Positions 1 to 10,886 of a stretch of 64,000 nt of DNA are shown piece after piece. The stretch is taken from the NCBI GenBank assembly GCA_947173895.1, contig CAMWGU010000007.1, forward strand, positions 1 to 64,000, written 5' to 3'. The notes beneath the pieces are model-generated. The model did not search any database. It saw only the letters and a program-made list of their open reading frames with translations, and was not told where the DNA came from. How positions within the stretch are numbered: the stretch's first letter is position 1; each line of letters opens with the position of its first letter. The DNA comes from an uncultured Bacteroides sp. (lineage in GTDB: Bacteria; Bacteroidota; Bacteroidia; Bacteroidales; Bacteroidaceae). The position numbers and the translations under genes were made by a program.

Positions 1-65
1 TATAGTTATAATCTGTAACTCTGGAGAGTACCCTTTTTAGTTTTGACACACCCTCATTTCATTTA

Positions 66-2303
66 TCAAATGATTGTAATCCATTCTCCAGGTTGGGTTT
101 CATATTGCAGGAGTTGTCCGTCAACAGGAGAGACAATCATTAAACGTCCTCCTTTCTCCGAATAAATTCGAAGTCGGGTCATCTGCCCGTTTTGACGAGT
201 TGCCGAGACCAAAAACGCTCCCATAGCGCGAAGATTTTCAAATGAAACATCCTTCCAGCTCTCAGGTATGGCCGGAAATACACGTATGATACCTGTATGG
301 CTCTGTAAAAGCATCTCTTGTATACCTGATGCAAAAGCAAAATTCCCCTCTAACGTAAAAGGACGATATGTGAACTTGGATTTACCTGTCCCCGACTGAT
401 CCCCATTCACATGGAAAGTATTTTTCAAACAAAAACATTCAGCAAAAATGCGCAATGCTTTGGCTGCTTCTTCTCCATTAAAAGCACGCGCTTGCATATT
501 GGCAAACCAACTATAAGTATATCCGGTCCAATAATCCGAACCATACTCTTCTATCTTCTTCAATGTGGCACGGATAATACTTTGTGATTTTTCACCATCA
601 CTCCAGTCTATTTCACCTAGCGGATGGATAGCCAGCGCATGTGAAAAATGACGATGTGAGGCGTCATATGAAAAACCTTTGGCAAAAGTCAGACTACCCT
701 CTGTATCTAAATCGAAATCAGGAAGTTGTTTCTTCAAATCAGCCCAATGCGCGGCCTCTTCATTCAATCCTAATTCACCAGCCAATTCGGCAGCAGCTCC
801 AAACAAGAAACGCATGAGTGAAAGGTCGAAATTTGTCATATCCGTAAACCATGCCTGCAATGAATTATCATAAATTTCAGGGCTGGAACTGAATTCCAGC
901 TTCCGTACTCCATTAACATCCAGCTTTGAATTCTGTTCCATATAAACAGCCACATCTTTTAAAAAAGGATAGGCCCGTTCTTTTAAGAAATCCTGATCTG
1001 CCGAATATTTCCAGTGCAAATAGAAATGCTGTGCAAGCCATGCCCCCACCGTTTGAGACATGGCGTATTGTATCCATCCTCCCATCGGTTCACCTGTCAA
1101 AGTACATACTCCGGGAATATTCATACCTTCAGTTTCAAAATATTGTCGAGTATATCGTTTGTAAATATCACGCTGACTCCATAATGTATTCAGATATCCC
1201 ATTCCTTCGGACAGATGATTACCTATATAAGTAGGCCAATAACTGAGCTGGGTATTCAGATCATGATGATAATCCCCTTTCCAAGGTGGAAGTTTTCCAT
1301 TGTCGGCTGTCCATACAGCTTGCAGTGAAATCGGATAAGAATTCTCTCGTGTAGCCGATCCGAACTTATACATCTCATTCTGATATTGTTTTTGCAAAAT
1401 AGAATCAGGTAAACTCACTGAAGACTGTGCCCAATAATGGTTCCAATAAGCCAAATGCGTTTGATAATCCTGTTTCACTCCACGCTGCATAGCTTCTTCT
1501 GTTTCATCCGAAGCCTGATCGGCACACATAGAAGAGGTGACACTCCATGTACCATAAAGTGTACTTCCGTTCTGATGCCAGCTGACAGCTACGTCATATG
1601 AAAAATCGCCATACCCCTTCTGATGATAAACAAGCTGGTTTTCTTTGCGCGTAATCGTTCCTTGTTCGTAGTCCAATCGTTGCAAATCTTGTCCGGATAC
1701 AGGACTTGCCTCACCACTTATACCTGCTTTTCTATAAGTAGGTGCTATTAGGGTTGGTTCCAGATCTGTTTTCAAATTCTTGAAAACAAACCAACCAACC
1801 GGTTCAGTAGAATGTACAAATGTTTGCATTTGCGTTCCATCTTCCCAAGTAACTTCACATAAAGCATTATTCAGATACAATTTAGCTTGTGAAGGTTCTC
1901 CCAAATCGCCAAGAGAAAACTCAAGTGCTGCTCCCGGAATTTTAGAGGGAGCTGGCATTCGGTCATAAGGATGATCAAACTTCTGTTGTACGGGCAGATA
2001 ATCTTTCTTCCTGATCTGGTCTTTCACCCATGCAAAACGATAATTATTTCCAGACAAGCTATCCACTGAGCGCAGATCCCACAAATCTGTACGATCTAAC
2101 GATAAACGTAACGAAGAATCTTTCTTCCAAACTAATGCCCCGATTGTGGCATTTCCCAATGGAATTCCTTCATCCCAGCTTTGGGCTAAGGAAGAAAAAA
2201 TCAAATCACTATCTGACTCTGTGACAGAAAGCCTGTCGATAGAAGAAGTACAAGACAGCAATCCGCAACAGCAACCTACGACAAACAATGCTTTTATTCT
2301 CAT
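66..2303 (-). CDS. GH95-like glycoside hydrolase (alpha-L-fucosidase/galactosidase-type), secreted lipoprotein
   Basis: 745-aa ORF; lipoprotein signal (LLSCTSS); SWDEGIPLGNATIGALVW and DRTDLWDLR typical of the GH95 N-terminal domain. Confidence 0.75.
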   Translation of the reverse strand: MRIKALFVVGCCCGLLSCTSSIDRLSVTESDSDLIFSSLAQSWDEGIPLGNATIGALVWKKDSSLRLSLDRTDLWDLRSVDSLSGNNYRFAWVKDQIRKKDYLPVQQKFDHPYDRMPAPSKIPGAALEFSLGDLGEPSQAKLYLNNALCEVTWEDGTQMQTFVHSTEPVGWFVFKNLKTDLEPTLIAPTYRKAGISGEASPVSGQDLQRLDYEQGTITRKENQLVYHQKGYGDFSYDVAVSWHQNGSTLYGTWSVTSSMCADQASDETEEAMQRGVKQDYQTHLAYWNHYWAQSSVSLPDSILQKQYQNEMYKFGSATRENSYPISLQAVWTADNGKLPPWKGDYHHDLNTQLSYWPTYIGNHLSEGMGYLNTLWSQRDIYKRYTRQYFETEGMNIPGVCTLTGEPMGGWIQYAMSQTVGAWLAQHFYLHWKYSADQDFLKERAYPFLKDVAVYMEQNSKLDVNGVRKLEFSSSPEIYDNSLQAWFTDMTNFDLSLMRFLFGAAAELAGELGLNEEAAHWADLKKQLPDFDLDTEGSLTFAKGFSYDASHRHFSHALAIHPLGEIDWSDGEKSQSIIRATLKKIEEYGSDYWTGYTYSWFANMQARAFNGEEAAKALRIFAECFCLKNTFHVNGDQSGTGKSKFTYRPFTLEGNFAFASGIQEMLLQSHTGIIRVFPAIPESWKDVSFENLRAMGAFLVSATRQNGQMTRLRIYSEKGGRLMIVSPVDGQLLQYETQPGEWITII

Positions 2304-2306
2304 GAT

Positions 2307-5120
2307 TTAAAATAATTTTAAAATTTGTTCTTTATCTACTTCTACAACAGGACAAAACTCCGGACTTACCATATATTTCCTCAAACTATGCAACAATTGG
2401 CGGGCTTCAGGCCGACTATTCATATCCTGCCAAAAATCGATGCCTGATACCAACAATTTTCCTTTACCGATTTTCACTTCAAACACCAAAGCCAACGGAC
2501 GATTGGTAAACCAATCATCTATTACGCGAACAACCGGACGTATCTGAGGCGAGATTTTACTAAACTCGATAGCACCTGAATGACTCATAGCATCCCACCA
2601 CTGATAGTCACTATAGTATTCGGTCGGGAATTCATCTAATGCCGGGTGCGACGGATTACATAGTATTCCTAATGTATGCGGAGCCTGTCTATTTGTCCAA
2701 GCTGTATTCCAAAAGATACTGGAGAAACCTATTTGAATATCTCCACCGAGTTCTTTAGCTAGTGTTCCCTGTTTTAATGAAAGTAAAACAGATGCTCCTT
2801 CATTCAACGCATTCAGAGTGGCCTCATCCAGACAATCGGTCATAAGTATCTGTGAAAAATCTAAATTCTGTTGTCTGTCAATCGGGTATACCCAAATATT
2901 CCAGTCATTCTTACGGTCGTTTACAGACACCTCCAATATAAGACGTTGAGGAGTTGTAATACCTTCGAGTGACACCTTCAATTCTCCCAAAGGTTGATTA
3001 TTACCAATAGCTATTTCATCCAATTGCCATTGCCCAGACTGAATTTTATTTCCTTCTACGTCCGACAAAGCCCATCCAGCTGTAACATTTTTCAAAGGGG
3101 CGCTTCCATAGTGAGCTACTTCAGCTGTTGCTTTTAATACTTCAGCATTTGTATAAACTAATTTAGGCAAACGTGCCAACGGAACTGTATAGTTGCAAAA
3201 ACGGCTGTACGCTTCAGGCGAAATATATCCTTTTTCTTCCCAAAACGCATCCAACACTCCTACCAATGCTGTTCCTTGTCCCGGAAAATCATAAAGTCCC
3301 AACAATTGGAATCCTCCAAAATCTTTAGTGCGAAGTGCGGCTTCTATATCAGCTTTATAACATAAAGCCTGCAATTTTCCAGAAGCTAGCAAAAAGCTGT
3401 CGGCCAACGCTTCCATTCCGTTCTCTTTTAAACTTTCTTGAAAGATTTCAAAGTTTTTCGGATGCATCACCCCATCATATTTACTCATTTCTTTAAAATT
3501 GGGATAGACACACCATTGTCCAATCTCATGGCTTACCATCGGCTGATTGAAACGTTCGATATACTGCGACCAATCATAATCAGTACGCGGAGCTTGAGCA
3601 TTGATAATACTATTCAATCCCTGCCCCCATCCTTGAATACGCGGAGATGCATCGCTAAGGAAATCGCTGACAGGCAAATTAGGCCATCCGGCACTGGTAC
3701 AATAAATGCGCCTATCGTCACGTTCTTTCCACAAAGCTGTAAACCATTCCAGATATTTGGAGCTTCCCACACCTGCCGGTTCGTTACCATACATCATCAT
3801 GCAAAAGGAAGGATGATTACCAAAAGCCTTGACAATCGCTTCACTCTCTTTTAAAATAAAATCATCCAATGCTCTTCCATCTCCAATTGTAGTAGACTGG
3901 TTAGCCCACGACGAACATTCTACTTCCAGATACATTCCCATTTCATCGGCAACACAAAATGCAGCTTCAGGCGGACACCAAGAATGAAAACGGATATGAT
4001 TCAATCCATGATTCCGACATGCCGTGAAAATCTTTTCCCAAGCAGCCTTGTCAGTAGGAGGATATCCAGTTTTTGGGAACGCTGCACAATCGAGCGTACC
4101 ACGAAGAAACACCGGACGACCATTGATAGTAATACGTTTGTCTATCACTTTGAAATCGCGCATACCGAATGATTCCAAACGAACATCGACGGTTGCTTCC
4201 TCTTTATCTTCCAGGCTGGCTTCCAACTGATATAAATAAGGATCGAATTCATCCCAAAGACGTATTTCATCTCCTAATGAAAAGAGCATTTCTATTTCAT
4301 TTTCTCCTGGTTGAAGCACAACTTTCTTCCGGATGCTCTTCCCATCCGATTTTAAAGTCAAAACAGTTTGAGCCACCGCATGTTTTCTATTTTTCAAATT
4401 GGCTTTCACACGGATACTTTTGGTTGCGACATTGGGATAGACAGCCATAGATGCAATATTTACTTGCGGGCGTACCTGCAAATACATATCCCCTACCACT
4501 CCATTCCAATTTCCTTGTGTATGATCTGAAATGCTATGAGAATTTTCTCCCAGATCTATTTCCTTCACCCGATTGTCTATGCGCATGGTCAAGACATGCT
4601 TACCCGGAGTAAGTATCCCAGTCAGATCATATTGATGAGGAGCCCCCAACGCATTTTGCATTCCCACTTCCTTATTGTCCACCCAAAGGCGAGTTTCCCA
4701 ATGACAACGTTCTAAATACAGAATTATGTCTTGTTGATTCCAGTCGGCCGGAATATTCACTTCCTTTTTATACCATGCTACTCCTTTGTAATATTTCTCA
4801 GGTTGCAGCCAAAAGGGAACTTTAATATTATTCGGCTCCCTATAACGAGCATATTTTTCACTTTTAAAGTAGGATGAATCAGCAATACCACCTACCCAAG
4901 GGGTATTTAGCGTAATTTCTTCCCCAAAACCGTTGGAAGTCATTGAACCCGGTAATTGAATCTTACTATTCCATTGCGTAGAATCTGTTGTAAACTGCCA
5001 TTCACCAGACAAGTCAATTTGATTAGTTTGCTGTGAACAAGAAGCAACTAATAAAGAAAATAAAGTCAGAAAATTCGTTCTCATGATATTTTTCATATTA
5101 CTCAAATTATTTTTGGGCAA
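2307..5120 (-). CDS. Glycoside hydrolase family 2 protein (beta-galactosidase/glucuronidase-like)
   Basis: 937-aa ORF; lipoprotein signal; GH2 jelly-roll and TIM-barrel motifs (GMRDFKVIDKRITINGRPVFLRGTLD, MMMYGNEPAG). True start is probably the internal Met at about 5084. Confidence 0.8.
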   Translation of the reverse strand: MPKNNLSNMKNIMRTNFLTLFSLLVASCSQQTNQIDLSGEWQFTTDSTQWNSKIQLPGSMTSNGFGEEITLNTPWVGGIADSSYFKSEKYARYREPNNIKVPFWLQPEKYYKGVAWYKKEVNIPADWNQQDIILYLERCHWETRLWVDNKEVGMQNALGAPHQYDLTGILTPGKHVLTMRIDNRVKEIDLGENSHSISDHTQGNWNGVVGDMYLQVRPQVNIASMAVYPNVATKSIRVKANLKNRKHAVAQTVLTLKSDGKSIRKKVVLQPGENEIEMLFSLGDEIRLWDEFDPYLYQLEASLEDKEEATVDVRLESFGMRDFKVIDKRITINGRPVFLRGTLDCAAFPKTGYPPTDKAAWEKIFTACRNHGLNHIRFHSWCPPEAAFCVADEMGMYLEVECSSWANQSTTIGDGRALDDFILKESEAIVKAFGNHPSFCMMMYGNEPAGVGSSKYLEWFTALWKERDDRRIYCTSAGWPNLPVSDFLSDASPRIQGWGQGLNSIINAQAPRTDYDWSQYIERFNQPMVSHEIGQWCVYPNFKEMSKYDGVMHPKNFEIFQESLKENGMEALADSFLLASGKLQALCYKADIEAALRTKDFGGFQLLGLYDFPGQGTALVGVLDAFWEEKGYISPEAYSRFCNYTVPLARLPKLVYTNAEVLKATAEVAHYGSAPLKNVTAGWALSDVEGNKIQSGQWQLDEIAIGNNQPLGELKVSLEGITTPQRLILEVSVNDRKNDWNIWVYPIDRQQNLDFSQILMTDCLDEATLNALNEGASVLLSLKQGTLAKELGGDIQIGFSSIFWNTAWTNRQAPHTLGILCNPSHPALDEFPTEYYSDYQWWDAMSHSGAIEFSKISPQIRPVVRVIDDWFTNRPLALVFEVKIGKGKLLVSGIDFWQDMNSRPEARQLLHSLRKYMVSPEFCPVVEVDKEQILKLF

Positions 5121-5194
5121 AGTAACGAATAAAAGAAGTTTGAGACAATGGACTAAATTATCGTGAGAATGGATAATTCAATGATTATATATTC

Positions 5195-5251
5195 CAATGA
5201 AAGAGGAATTGCCGGACAATCTTTCTCCCCCGACCTTTCCTCCTTTCATTG
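5195..5251 (-). other. Intra-operon stem-loop between the lipoprotein gene and GH2
   Basis: CAATGAAAGAGGAA (5195-5208) is complementary to TTCCTCCTTTCATTG (5237-5251) apart from one bulged base. Confidence 0.5.
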
Positions 5252-5306
5252 ATACATTATCAAGCATTTTTACGACATAACCATCTCATTATTACTTGAA
5301 ATTTAT

Positions 5307-5846
5307 TCAAAAACCTTTAGCAGTCTTCAACACATAATCTTGCGAAGAGCCATCGGCCGCTGTAACCCGATAAAAACGATCTTCGGAAAAATCTCCAGGA
5401 GTACCTAGTTTTGGTGCCCCATTCAATGGTGAAAGAACAGCAGCATCTGAAATGGAAACATATACCCATAGCTTATTTAAACCGTCTTGGGCTATATGTT
5501 TCTTAAATTCCTCGTATAACATTTCTTTTGTCACCGAACCGGAAGGACCGGCTTTTTGTACACTGTTTATACTGTGAGTCAAAGTAGTCTTAAATCCTTT
5601 GATTCCACCTTCTTCAATATGTTCAGTAGTTTTTCCAAAAATCACTTCACATACTCTTCCCTCCTGTATTTCTTCGTTCACCGTACCTTTTTTAATCGTA
5701 TCGTTATAGAGGAAACGATAAGAATACTCTACCGATGTCATCTCTTTTTCTGATGAATTTTCCAATTCATCCAAGTCATGATACAGACAGCCGGACAAAG
5801 ATGCCGCAAACATACACCCTGCTAAAATATTTAAAATTCTTTTCAT
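5307..5846 (-). CDS. Small PUL-encoded lipoprotein of unknown function (SusE/F-position)
   Basis: 179-aa ORF with lipoprotein signal (LSGCLYHD), directly downstream of susD. Confidence 0.65.
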   Translation of the reverse strand: MKRILNILAGCMFAASLSGCLYHDLDELENSSEKEMTSVEYSYRFLYNDTIKKGTVNEEIQEGRVCEVIFGKTTEHIEEGGIKGFKTTLTHSINSVQKAGPSGSVTKEMLYEEFKKHIAQDGLNKLWVYVSISDAAVLSPLNGAPKLGTPGDFSEDRFYRVTAADGSSQDYVLKTAKGF

Positions 5847-5877
5847 TGTGGTTATTCTTTTTATATAGTAATGACAT

Positions 5878-7755
5878 TTATTCCCAACCCGGATTTTGTT
5901 TCACACCCGATTTCATGCAGAAACTACGGTTGACAGGAATCAGATAACGCTTTGGAGAGAATCGGGCCTCACCAATGGCATTATTGTCTTCAAAGAATTC
6001 ATAAGACAATCCATCGCGCGAAATGCGAATTCCTCTCAACGGACCTACCAATTCCGGAATAACAAATCCATTTTGTACATAACGACCATCGCTCACACCG
6101 CCGCTCTGTCTCATGCCCCAGCGAAGTAACGACCAGTAGCGGTCATTGCATTCATATACCATTTCCACATTGCGTTCGCGCTTGTAGGCTTCGAACAACG
6201 AATCATTCCATCCATTGCCCGTTTTACCACTGAGATATTCCTTCGCTTTGTCCGCACTGAATCCTCCGTGCTGCACCATGGTGGGAATCATGTATTTTTT
6301 AGCATTTTCAAAATCCCCTTTCATCAGATAAGCTTCGGCCATATTCAGATAAGCTTCGCCATATCGAAATACGGAATAACAATAATCCAGCTTTTGTGAT
6401 GAAGGCTCGGGTAAACTGACAATATGGTCATAATGATATTTCACCATGGCATACCCCGTCGATGAGTTATAATTATCCAAATCGCCGGCTCTGCGTCCAT
6501 ATTCTTCTAAAGCTCCTTCATTGATCTTACTATTCGAGTTGCTGCAATTTCCATCACGACGAAAATATACGCGCACCTGGCCATTGAAGTATTCACAACC
6601 ATCATAAAGAATTGTGGTATAGAACCGCAAGTCTCTTTTTCTGTCGCGGTTGAAATACATTTTCTCATCTACATTCGTCCCCGTTTGCACATAAGAAGCG
6701 TCTTCCCAATACTTGATGCTGCCATCCGTATCTGCTACCAGATAATCATCTACCAAATCCTGAGTGGGCCACGAACCTCTGTCCATTCCCCAAAAGTTCA
6801 TCGTGACATTAATTGGGAAATGTTCTTTCGCATATTCTGATATATTGCCCGCATGCCACAAGCCCTGATATTGCATCGGAGTATCATAAAGGGAAGTATT
6901 GGTCTTCAATCGCTCCACAACCATGATTTGCTCTTGTGCCGAAACCGCAGTCTCATAGGACCTGAACAAAGATTCATAAGGGCTCAACTGGCTTCCCTCC
7001 GCATTCAGTCCTATTGCAATCCCGGCCGAGATAACCTCATTGTAATAGTTGCTTTGTGCCGATCCGCCATCCACATAAGCTGCCGCCTGATTGGCCACAC
7101 GCATCAACAAAGCATAGGCCGCCGTGCTGCTGGCACGACCTCTTTCCACCTCTCCGGCTTCCGGCAGTACAGAAGCCGCTTCTTTCAAATCCTTTATTAT
7201 AAAGTTGTATGTCTCACCTATAGAAGCACGCGGTATCTGCAAATCATCTTCTGTAGAAAGTACACGGTCTATGATTTGCATGCCACCGTATTGGCGGGCA
7301 TACAGAAAATAATGGGCGGCCCGTAAGAACTTCAATTCTCCTATCACCCTGGTTTTGAAGTTTTCCGAAAAGATCGGGCTGTTCGCTATTTCATCCATTG
7401 CCGTGTGAATGCGCCACAATACCCCATAATTCAGCCATCCGTAATCATCATCATTGGTTATCAGTTCGGCACGGTCTCTGGACCAGAAAGATCCGTTCAA
7501 CGTACCCGTCATGGCATTTTTAGTCGCACTCTCGGCCCAGCAACTGTTCTGATGCCCGTATGCTCCCAACCACAAACCGCTCTGCATGACATCTTTATAG
7601 ATGGAATATACGAACGACTTTGTCAGTTCTTCGCTGGACCATGTTTGATCGCCCGTAATCTTATCATAAGGCTTGGTATCCAGAAAATCGGTGCATGAAG
7701 AGCTTAATAAGGATAAGCCCATTGCTGCTATACATATATATTTTTTCATCTTCAT
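5878..7755 (-). CDS. RagB/SusD family nutrient-binding outer-membrane lipoprotein
   Basis: 625-aa ORF; SSCTDFLDTKPYDKITGDQTWSS, typical SusD N-terminus; C-terminal YLIPVN; follows SusC. Confidence 0.93.
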   Translation of the reverse strand: MKMKKYICIAAMGLSLLSSSCTDFLDTKPYDKITGDQTWSSEELTKSFVYSIYKDVMQSGLWLGAYGHQNSCWAESATKNAMTGTLNGSFWSRDRAELITNDDDYGWLNYGVLWRIHTAMDEIANSPIFSENFKTRVIGELKFLRAAHYFLYARQYGGMQIIDRVLSTEDDLQIPRASIGETYNFIIKDLKEAASVLPEAGEVERGRASSTAAYALLMRVANQAAAYVDGGSAQSNYYNEVISAGIAIGLNAEGSQLSPYESLFRSYETAVSAQEQIMVVERLKTNTSLYDTPMQYQGLWHAGNISEYAKEHFPINVTMNFWGMDRGSWPTQDLVDDYLVADTDGSIKYWEDASYVQTGTNVDEKMYFNRDRKRDLRFYTTILYDGCEYFNGQVRVYFRRDGNCSNSNSKINEGALEEYGRRAGDLDNYNSSTGYAMVKYHYDHIVSLPEPSSQKLDYCYSVFRYGEAYLNMAEAYLMKGDFENAKKYMIPTMVQHGGFSADKAKEYLSGKTGNGWNDSLFEAYKRERNVEMVYECNDRYWSLLRWGMRQSGGVSDGRYVQNGFVIPELVGPLRGIRISRDGLSYEFFEDNNAIGEARFSPKRYLIPVNRSFCMKSGVKQNPGWE

Positions 7756-7768
7756 TCTTTTTGAGTTA

Positions 7769-10700
7769 TTAAAATCCTAATTGGAAACCAATGGAATAAG
7801 TACGCATCATCGGATAAGCATAGTTATCAAAGTTTCCGGCTTCCGGATCTGCATATTTAACCGAAGGACCGATGGCGAACAAGTTTACTCCGGAAGCGAA
7901 CACAGTCAGATTGCGCAACCAAGCTTCTTTTCTCAATGCTGTATGTTTGAAATCATAAGAAAGGGTCAAAGACTTCAGACGGATATAGTTGGCATTTCTT
8001 GCCCAGAAATCGGAACTTGCATAATTGTTGTTTTCGTTTAAAGAGGTATTTCCGGCACGCGGGAAGTCGGCATCCGTATTTTCCGGCGTCCAAGTATCCA
8101 ACTGATAGGCAAAGTCGAGCCTCCGTTCGCCTTCCTGTCCCATTGCGATATTACTCATATAGACCTGCCGACGGCCGGTTCCCTGAATGTTTGCCAATAC
8201 AGACAGCCCTTTCCAGCTGGCCGACAAATCGATACCGAATACAAACCGGGGAGTCGCATCATGTCCGAACTTCCGTTGGTCTTGTCCGTCTATCTTGCCG
8301 TCGCCATTCACATCGGCATACCACAAGTCGCCCGGACGAAGGTCTTGGGATTTAACCCGCTTCGGGTTATTCAACACATCCTGCGGAGTGGTATAGAATT
8401 GGGTTCCTACATACCCTGTACCCAGATAACCATACAGATACCCTTGTTTCCGGGTATAAGGATTGGCCAATGTCACCTTATCTTCATTGGTTATGGCTGC
8501 AATGGAATGATACCAAGTGAAATTGAATCCGGCAGAAAAATCCACCTGTCCCATCCGGTCCGAATATTTGATAAAACCGTCCAAACCTTCGGAACGGTCT
8601 TCTGCTTTTGATACTTCCTGAGGCAACGCATATCCTATCGGATCAGTAAACTCATACAAGGGAGCCGACAAATACCCTTTTGTCGTTTCATAGAACCAGT
8701 CGAACGAGCCTTCCAACTTGTTTCCTAATGTGGCAAAGTCGAATCCGACATCATACTTCTTCCTTGTGTACCATGTCATGTTGATGCTTGGAGTAGCGCC
8801 GGGAGTGATAGAGTTGACCAATTTCCCGTCTATGACGTATGCATTCGAATTATAATTATAGGTGGACATATACGCATAGGCATCATGATCGGCTCCATTA
8901 ATACCTATCTCGCCATACGATCCTCTTAACTTGAAATAATCGAACAGGCCCAATTCCTTGACCGGAGCAAAGAACTGCTCGTCCGAAACGGCCCAACCGA
9001 CCGAAACCGAAGGGAAGAAACCAAAACGGTTGTCCTTAGGGAAACAGTCCGACCCATCATAACGGCCGGAGAACTCCACCATGTACCGATTATCGTAATC
9101 ATAACGAAAACGGCCCACGTATCCCATAGAAGCCTGTTCGCTCTCGCCGTTGCTGGCTGTGATGCTGGCAGCGTCTCCCTTTTGTATCTGCTGGATGGCA
9201 GTCGTATAAAAAGTATTCGATCCGGCACTCAGGCTGTTTCCATGATAATACTGGCGGTTATGCACCAAAGTGGCCTGTACGTTATGTTTTTCAGCAAACG
9301 TATTCTTATAGTCAATGCGCACATTGAAATCATAACGATGGTTCTGATAAGACGAACGGCTGATAGATATGTCGGAAGGATTCTGAAGAGTGACATTTCC
9401 GTCGGCATCATAATAAGGAGCCTTCTCAATCCAATCCTTACGATCTTGCGACTCAATGTTGTAATTGCCGTCCAATCCGATACTCAGTCCTTTCACCCAA
9501 GGAAGATCCCATTTCAAATCAACAGCCAGCTGATTATACACAGTGCGTAGCACGATTTCGCCCGGGCTGTCCAAAATCAGGGCAGGATTATCAAACTGGT
9601 TCGAAATGGTCCCGTCTTCATTATAAGGCCGTTCAAACGGATTTCTGTCCTTCAGTCGCGAATAAATGGTATATGCACTGGCATTGGGATAATTCTCATC
9701 GGTCAGCGTACCGTTCACACTCATTCCCATGCTAAGCCCGATTTTATCGAAGTAGGCATTGACATTGGAACGGTAATTATAACGGTCGAACTGCAAACAG
9801 TCGCTTTTGGTGATTCCGCTTTGACTTAGATAGTTCAAACTGCTGAAAAACTTGATCTTCTCGTCGCCGCCGCTGACCGACACCGTATGCTCGCTTTGCG
9901 GAGTCTGGTTGCGCAACAGTTCTTTTTCCCAGTTGGTGTACGAATCCAGATTGGCCGCTATCTCTGCCATTTCTTCCGGTGTCTTAAAGGAGTTCACGCC
10001 TTGTCCCAACGACTGATTAAGTTTATTAATGGCTGTGGCATACTCGTAAGCATTCATCCGCTCGGCCGGATAAGAAGGAGAGTTAAACGCAAAATTGGCC
10101 TGATAATCCACACTCAACTTGCCGACCTTTCCTTGCTTGGTGGTGACCACCACCACACCGTTGCCGGCATTCATTCCGTAAACAGCCGTCGATGCGGCAT
10201 CCTTTAAAACAGTCATCGACTCAATGTCCGCCTTGTTCAGCTGCATAAAACGGGCCTGGGTAACCACAAACCCGTCGATCACATAAAGCGGGGTTCCATT
10301 ACCACGTATGGAAATACTGGCCCCGTTCTGTCCGGGCTCGGCCGAACCCTGCTGAACTATTACTCCAGCCACACGTCCCTGTAAAGCGGAACCCATATCC
10401 GAAAACGGAACCTCTTTCACCTTCTCATTATCAACAGTAGCAAGGGCGGCAGTATTCTTTCGGGTACTAGTCGTACCATAACCCACCACAATCACCTCGT
10501 CAAGCACCTTGGTATCTTCCTTCAAAGTGATTTTCATTTTTCCTGATTGCGAGACCTGGACAAATTGAGTGGTATAGCCTATATAAGAAATCTCTAATGT
10601 GGAACGGAGAGGAACCTGAATAGAAAACTCTCCACCTATATTGGTAATAGTTCCTTGGGCAGAGCCCTTTACTTTCACGGTAGCGCCAATTATCGGTTCG

Positions 10701-10858
10701 CCATTGACATCTACCACCGTACCTTGTATGGTTGCACCAGCTTGCTGGCCCACCGACGGTATCGGTTGGGATACTTTCATATCGTGTCCGGAATAAGCGG
10801 GAAATATACCGCTAAACATGCACGAAGCAAGTAAAAAAAATCTAAAATGGTTATTCAT
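7769..10858 (-). CDS. SusC/RagA family TonB-linked outer-membrane protein
   Basis: 1029-aa ORF; CarboxypepD-like N-terminus (GTVVDVNGEPIIGATVKVKG), DEVIVVGYGT, plug domain, C-terminal beta-barrel. Confidence 0.95.
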   Translation of the reverse strand: MNNHFRFFLLASCMFSGIFPAYSGHDMKVSQPIPSVGQQAGATIQGTVVDVNGEPIIGATVKVKGSAQGTITNIGGEFSIQVPLRSTLEISYIGYTTQFVQVSQSGKMKITLKEDTKVLDEVIVVGYGTTSTRKNTAALATVDNEKVKEVPFSDMGSALQGRVAGVIVQQGSAEPGQNGASISIRGNGTPLYVIDGFVVTQARFMQLNKADIESMTVLKDAASTAVYGMNAGNGVVVVTTKQGKVGKLSVDYQANFAFNSPSYPAERMNAYEYATAINKLNQSLGQGVNSFKTPEEMAEIAANLDSYTNWEKELLRNQTPQSEHTVSVSGGDEKIKFFSSLNYLSQSGITKSDCLQFDRYNYRSNVNAYFDKIGLSMGMSVNGTLTDENYPNASAYTIYSRLKDRNPFERPYNEDGTISNQFDNPALILDSPGEIVLRTVYNQLAVDLKWDLPWVKGLSIGLDGNYNIESQDRKDWIEKAPYYDADGNVTLQNPSDISISRSSYQNHRYDFNVRIDYKNTFAEKHNVQATLVHNRQYYHGNSLSAGSNTFYTTAIQQIQKGDAASITASNGESEQASMGYVGRFRYDYDNRYMVEFSGRYDGSDCFPKDNRFGFFPSVSVGWAVSDEQFFAPVKELGLFDYFKLRGSYGEIGINGADHDAYAYMSTYNYNSNAYVIDGKLVNSITPGATPSINMTWYTRKKYDVGFDFATLGNKLEGSFDWFYETTKGYLSAPLYEFTDPIGYALPQEVSKAEDRSEGLDGFIKYSDRMGQVDFSAGFNFTWYHSIAAITNEDKVTLANPYTRKQGYLYGYLGTGYVGTQFYTTPQDVLNNPKRVKSQDLRPGDLWYADVNGDGKIDGQDQRKFGHDATPRFVFGIDLSASWKGLSVLANIQGTGRRQVYMSNIAMGQEGERRLDFAYQLDTWTPENTDADFPRAGNTSLNENNNYASSDFWARNANYIRLKSLTLSYDFKHTALRKEAWLRNLTVFASGVNLFAIGPSVKYADPEAGNFDNYAYPMMRTYSIGFQLGF

Positions 10859-10872
10859 AACAGATTTATGTA

Positions 10873-10880
10873 TATATTTG
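10873..10880 (+). promoter_or_regulatory. Candidate -7 box for a plus-strand transcript antisense to the susC leader
   Basis: TATATTTG matches Bacteroides TAnnTTTG; no clear -33 box. Confidence 0.45.
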
Positions 10881-10886
10881 TAAGTT

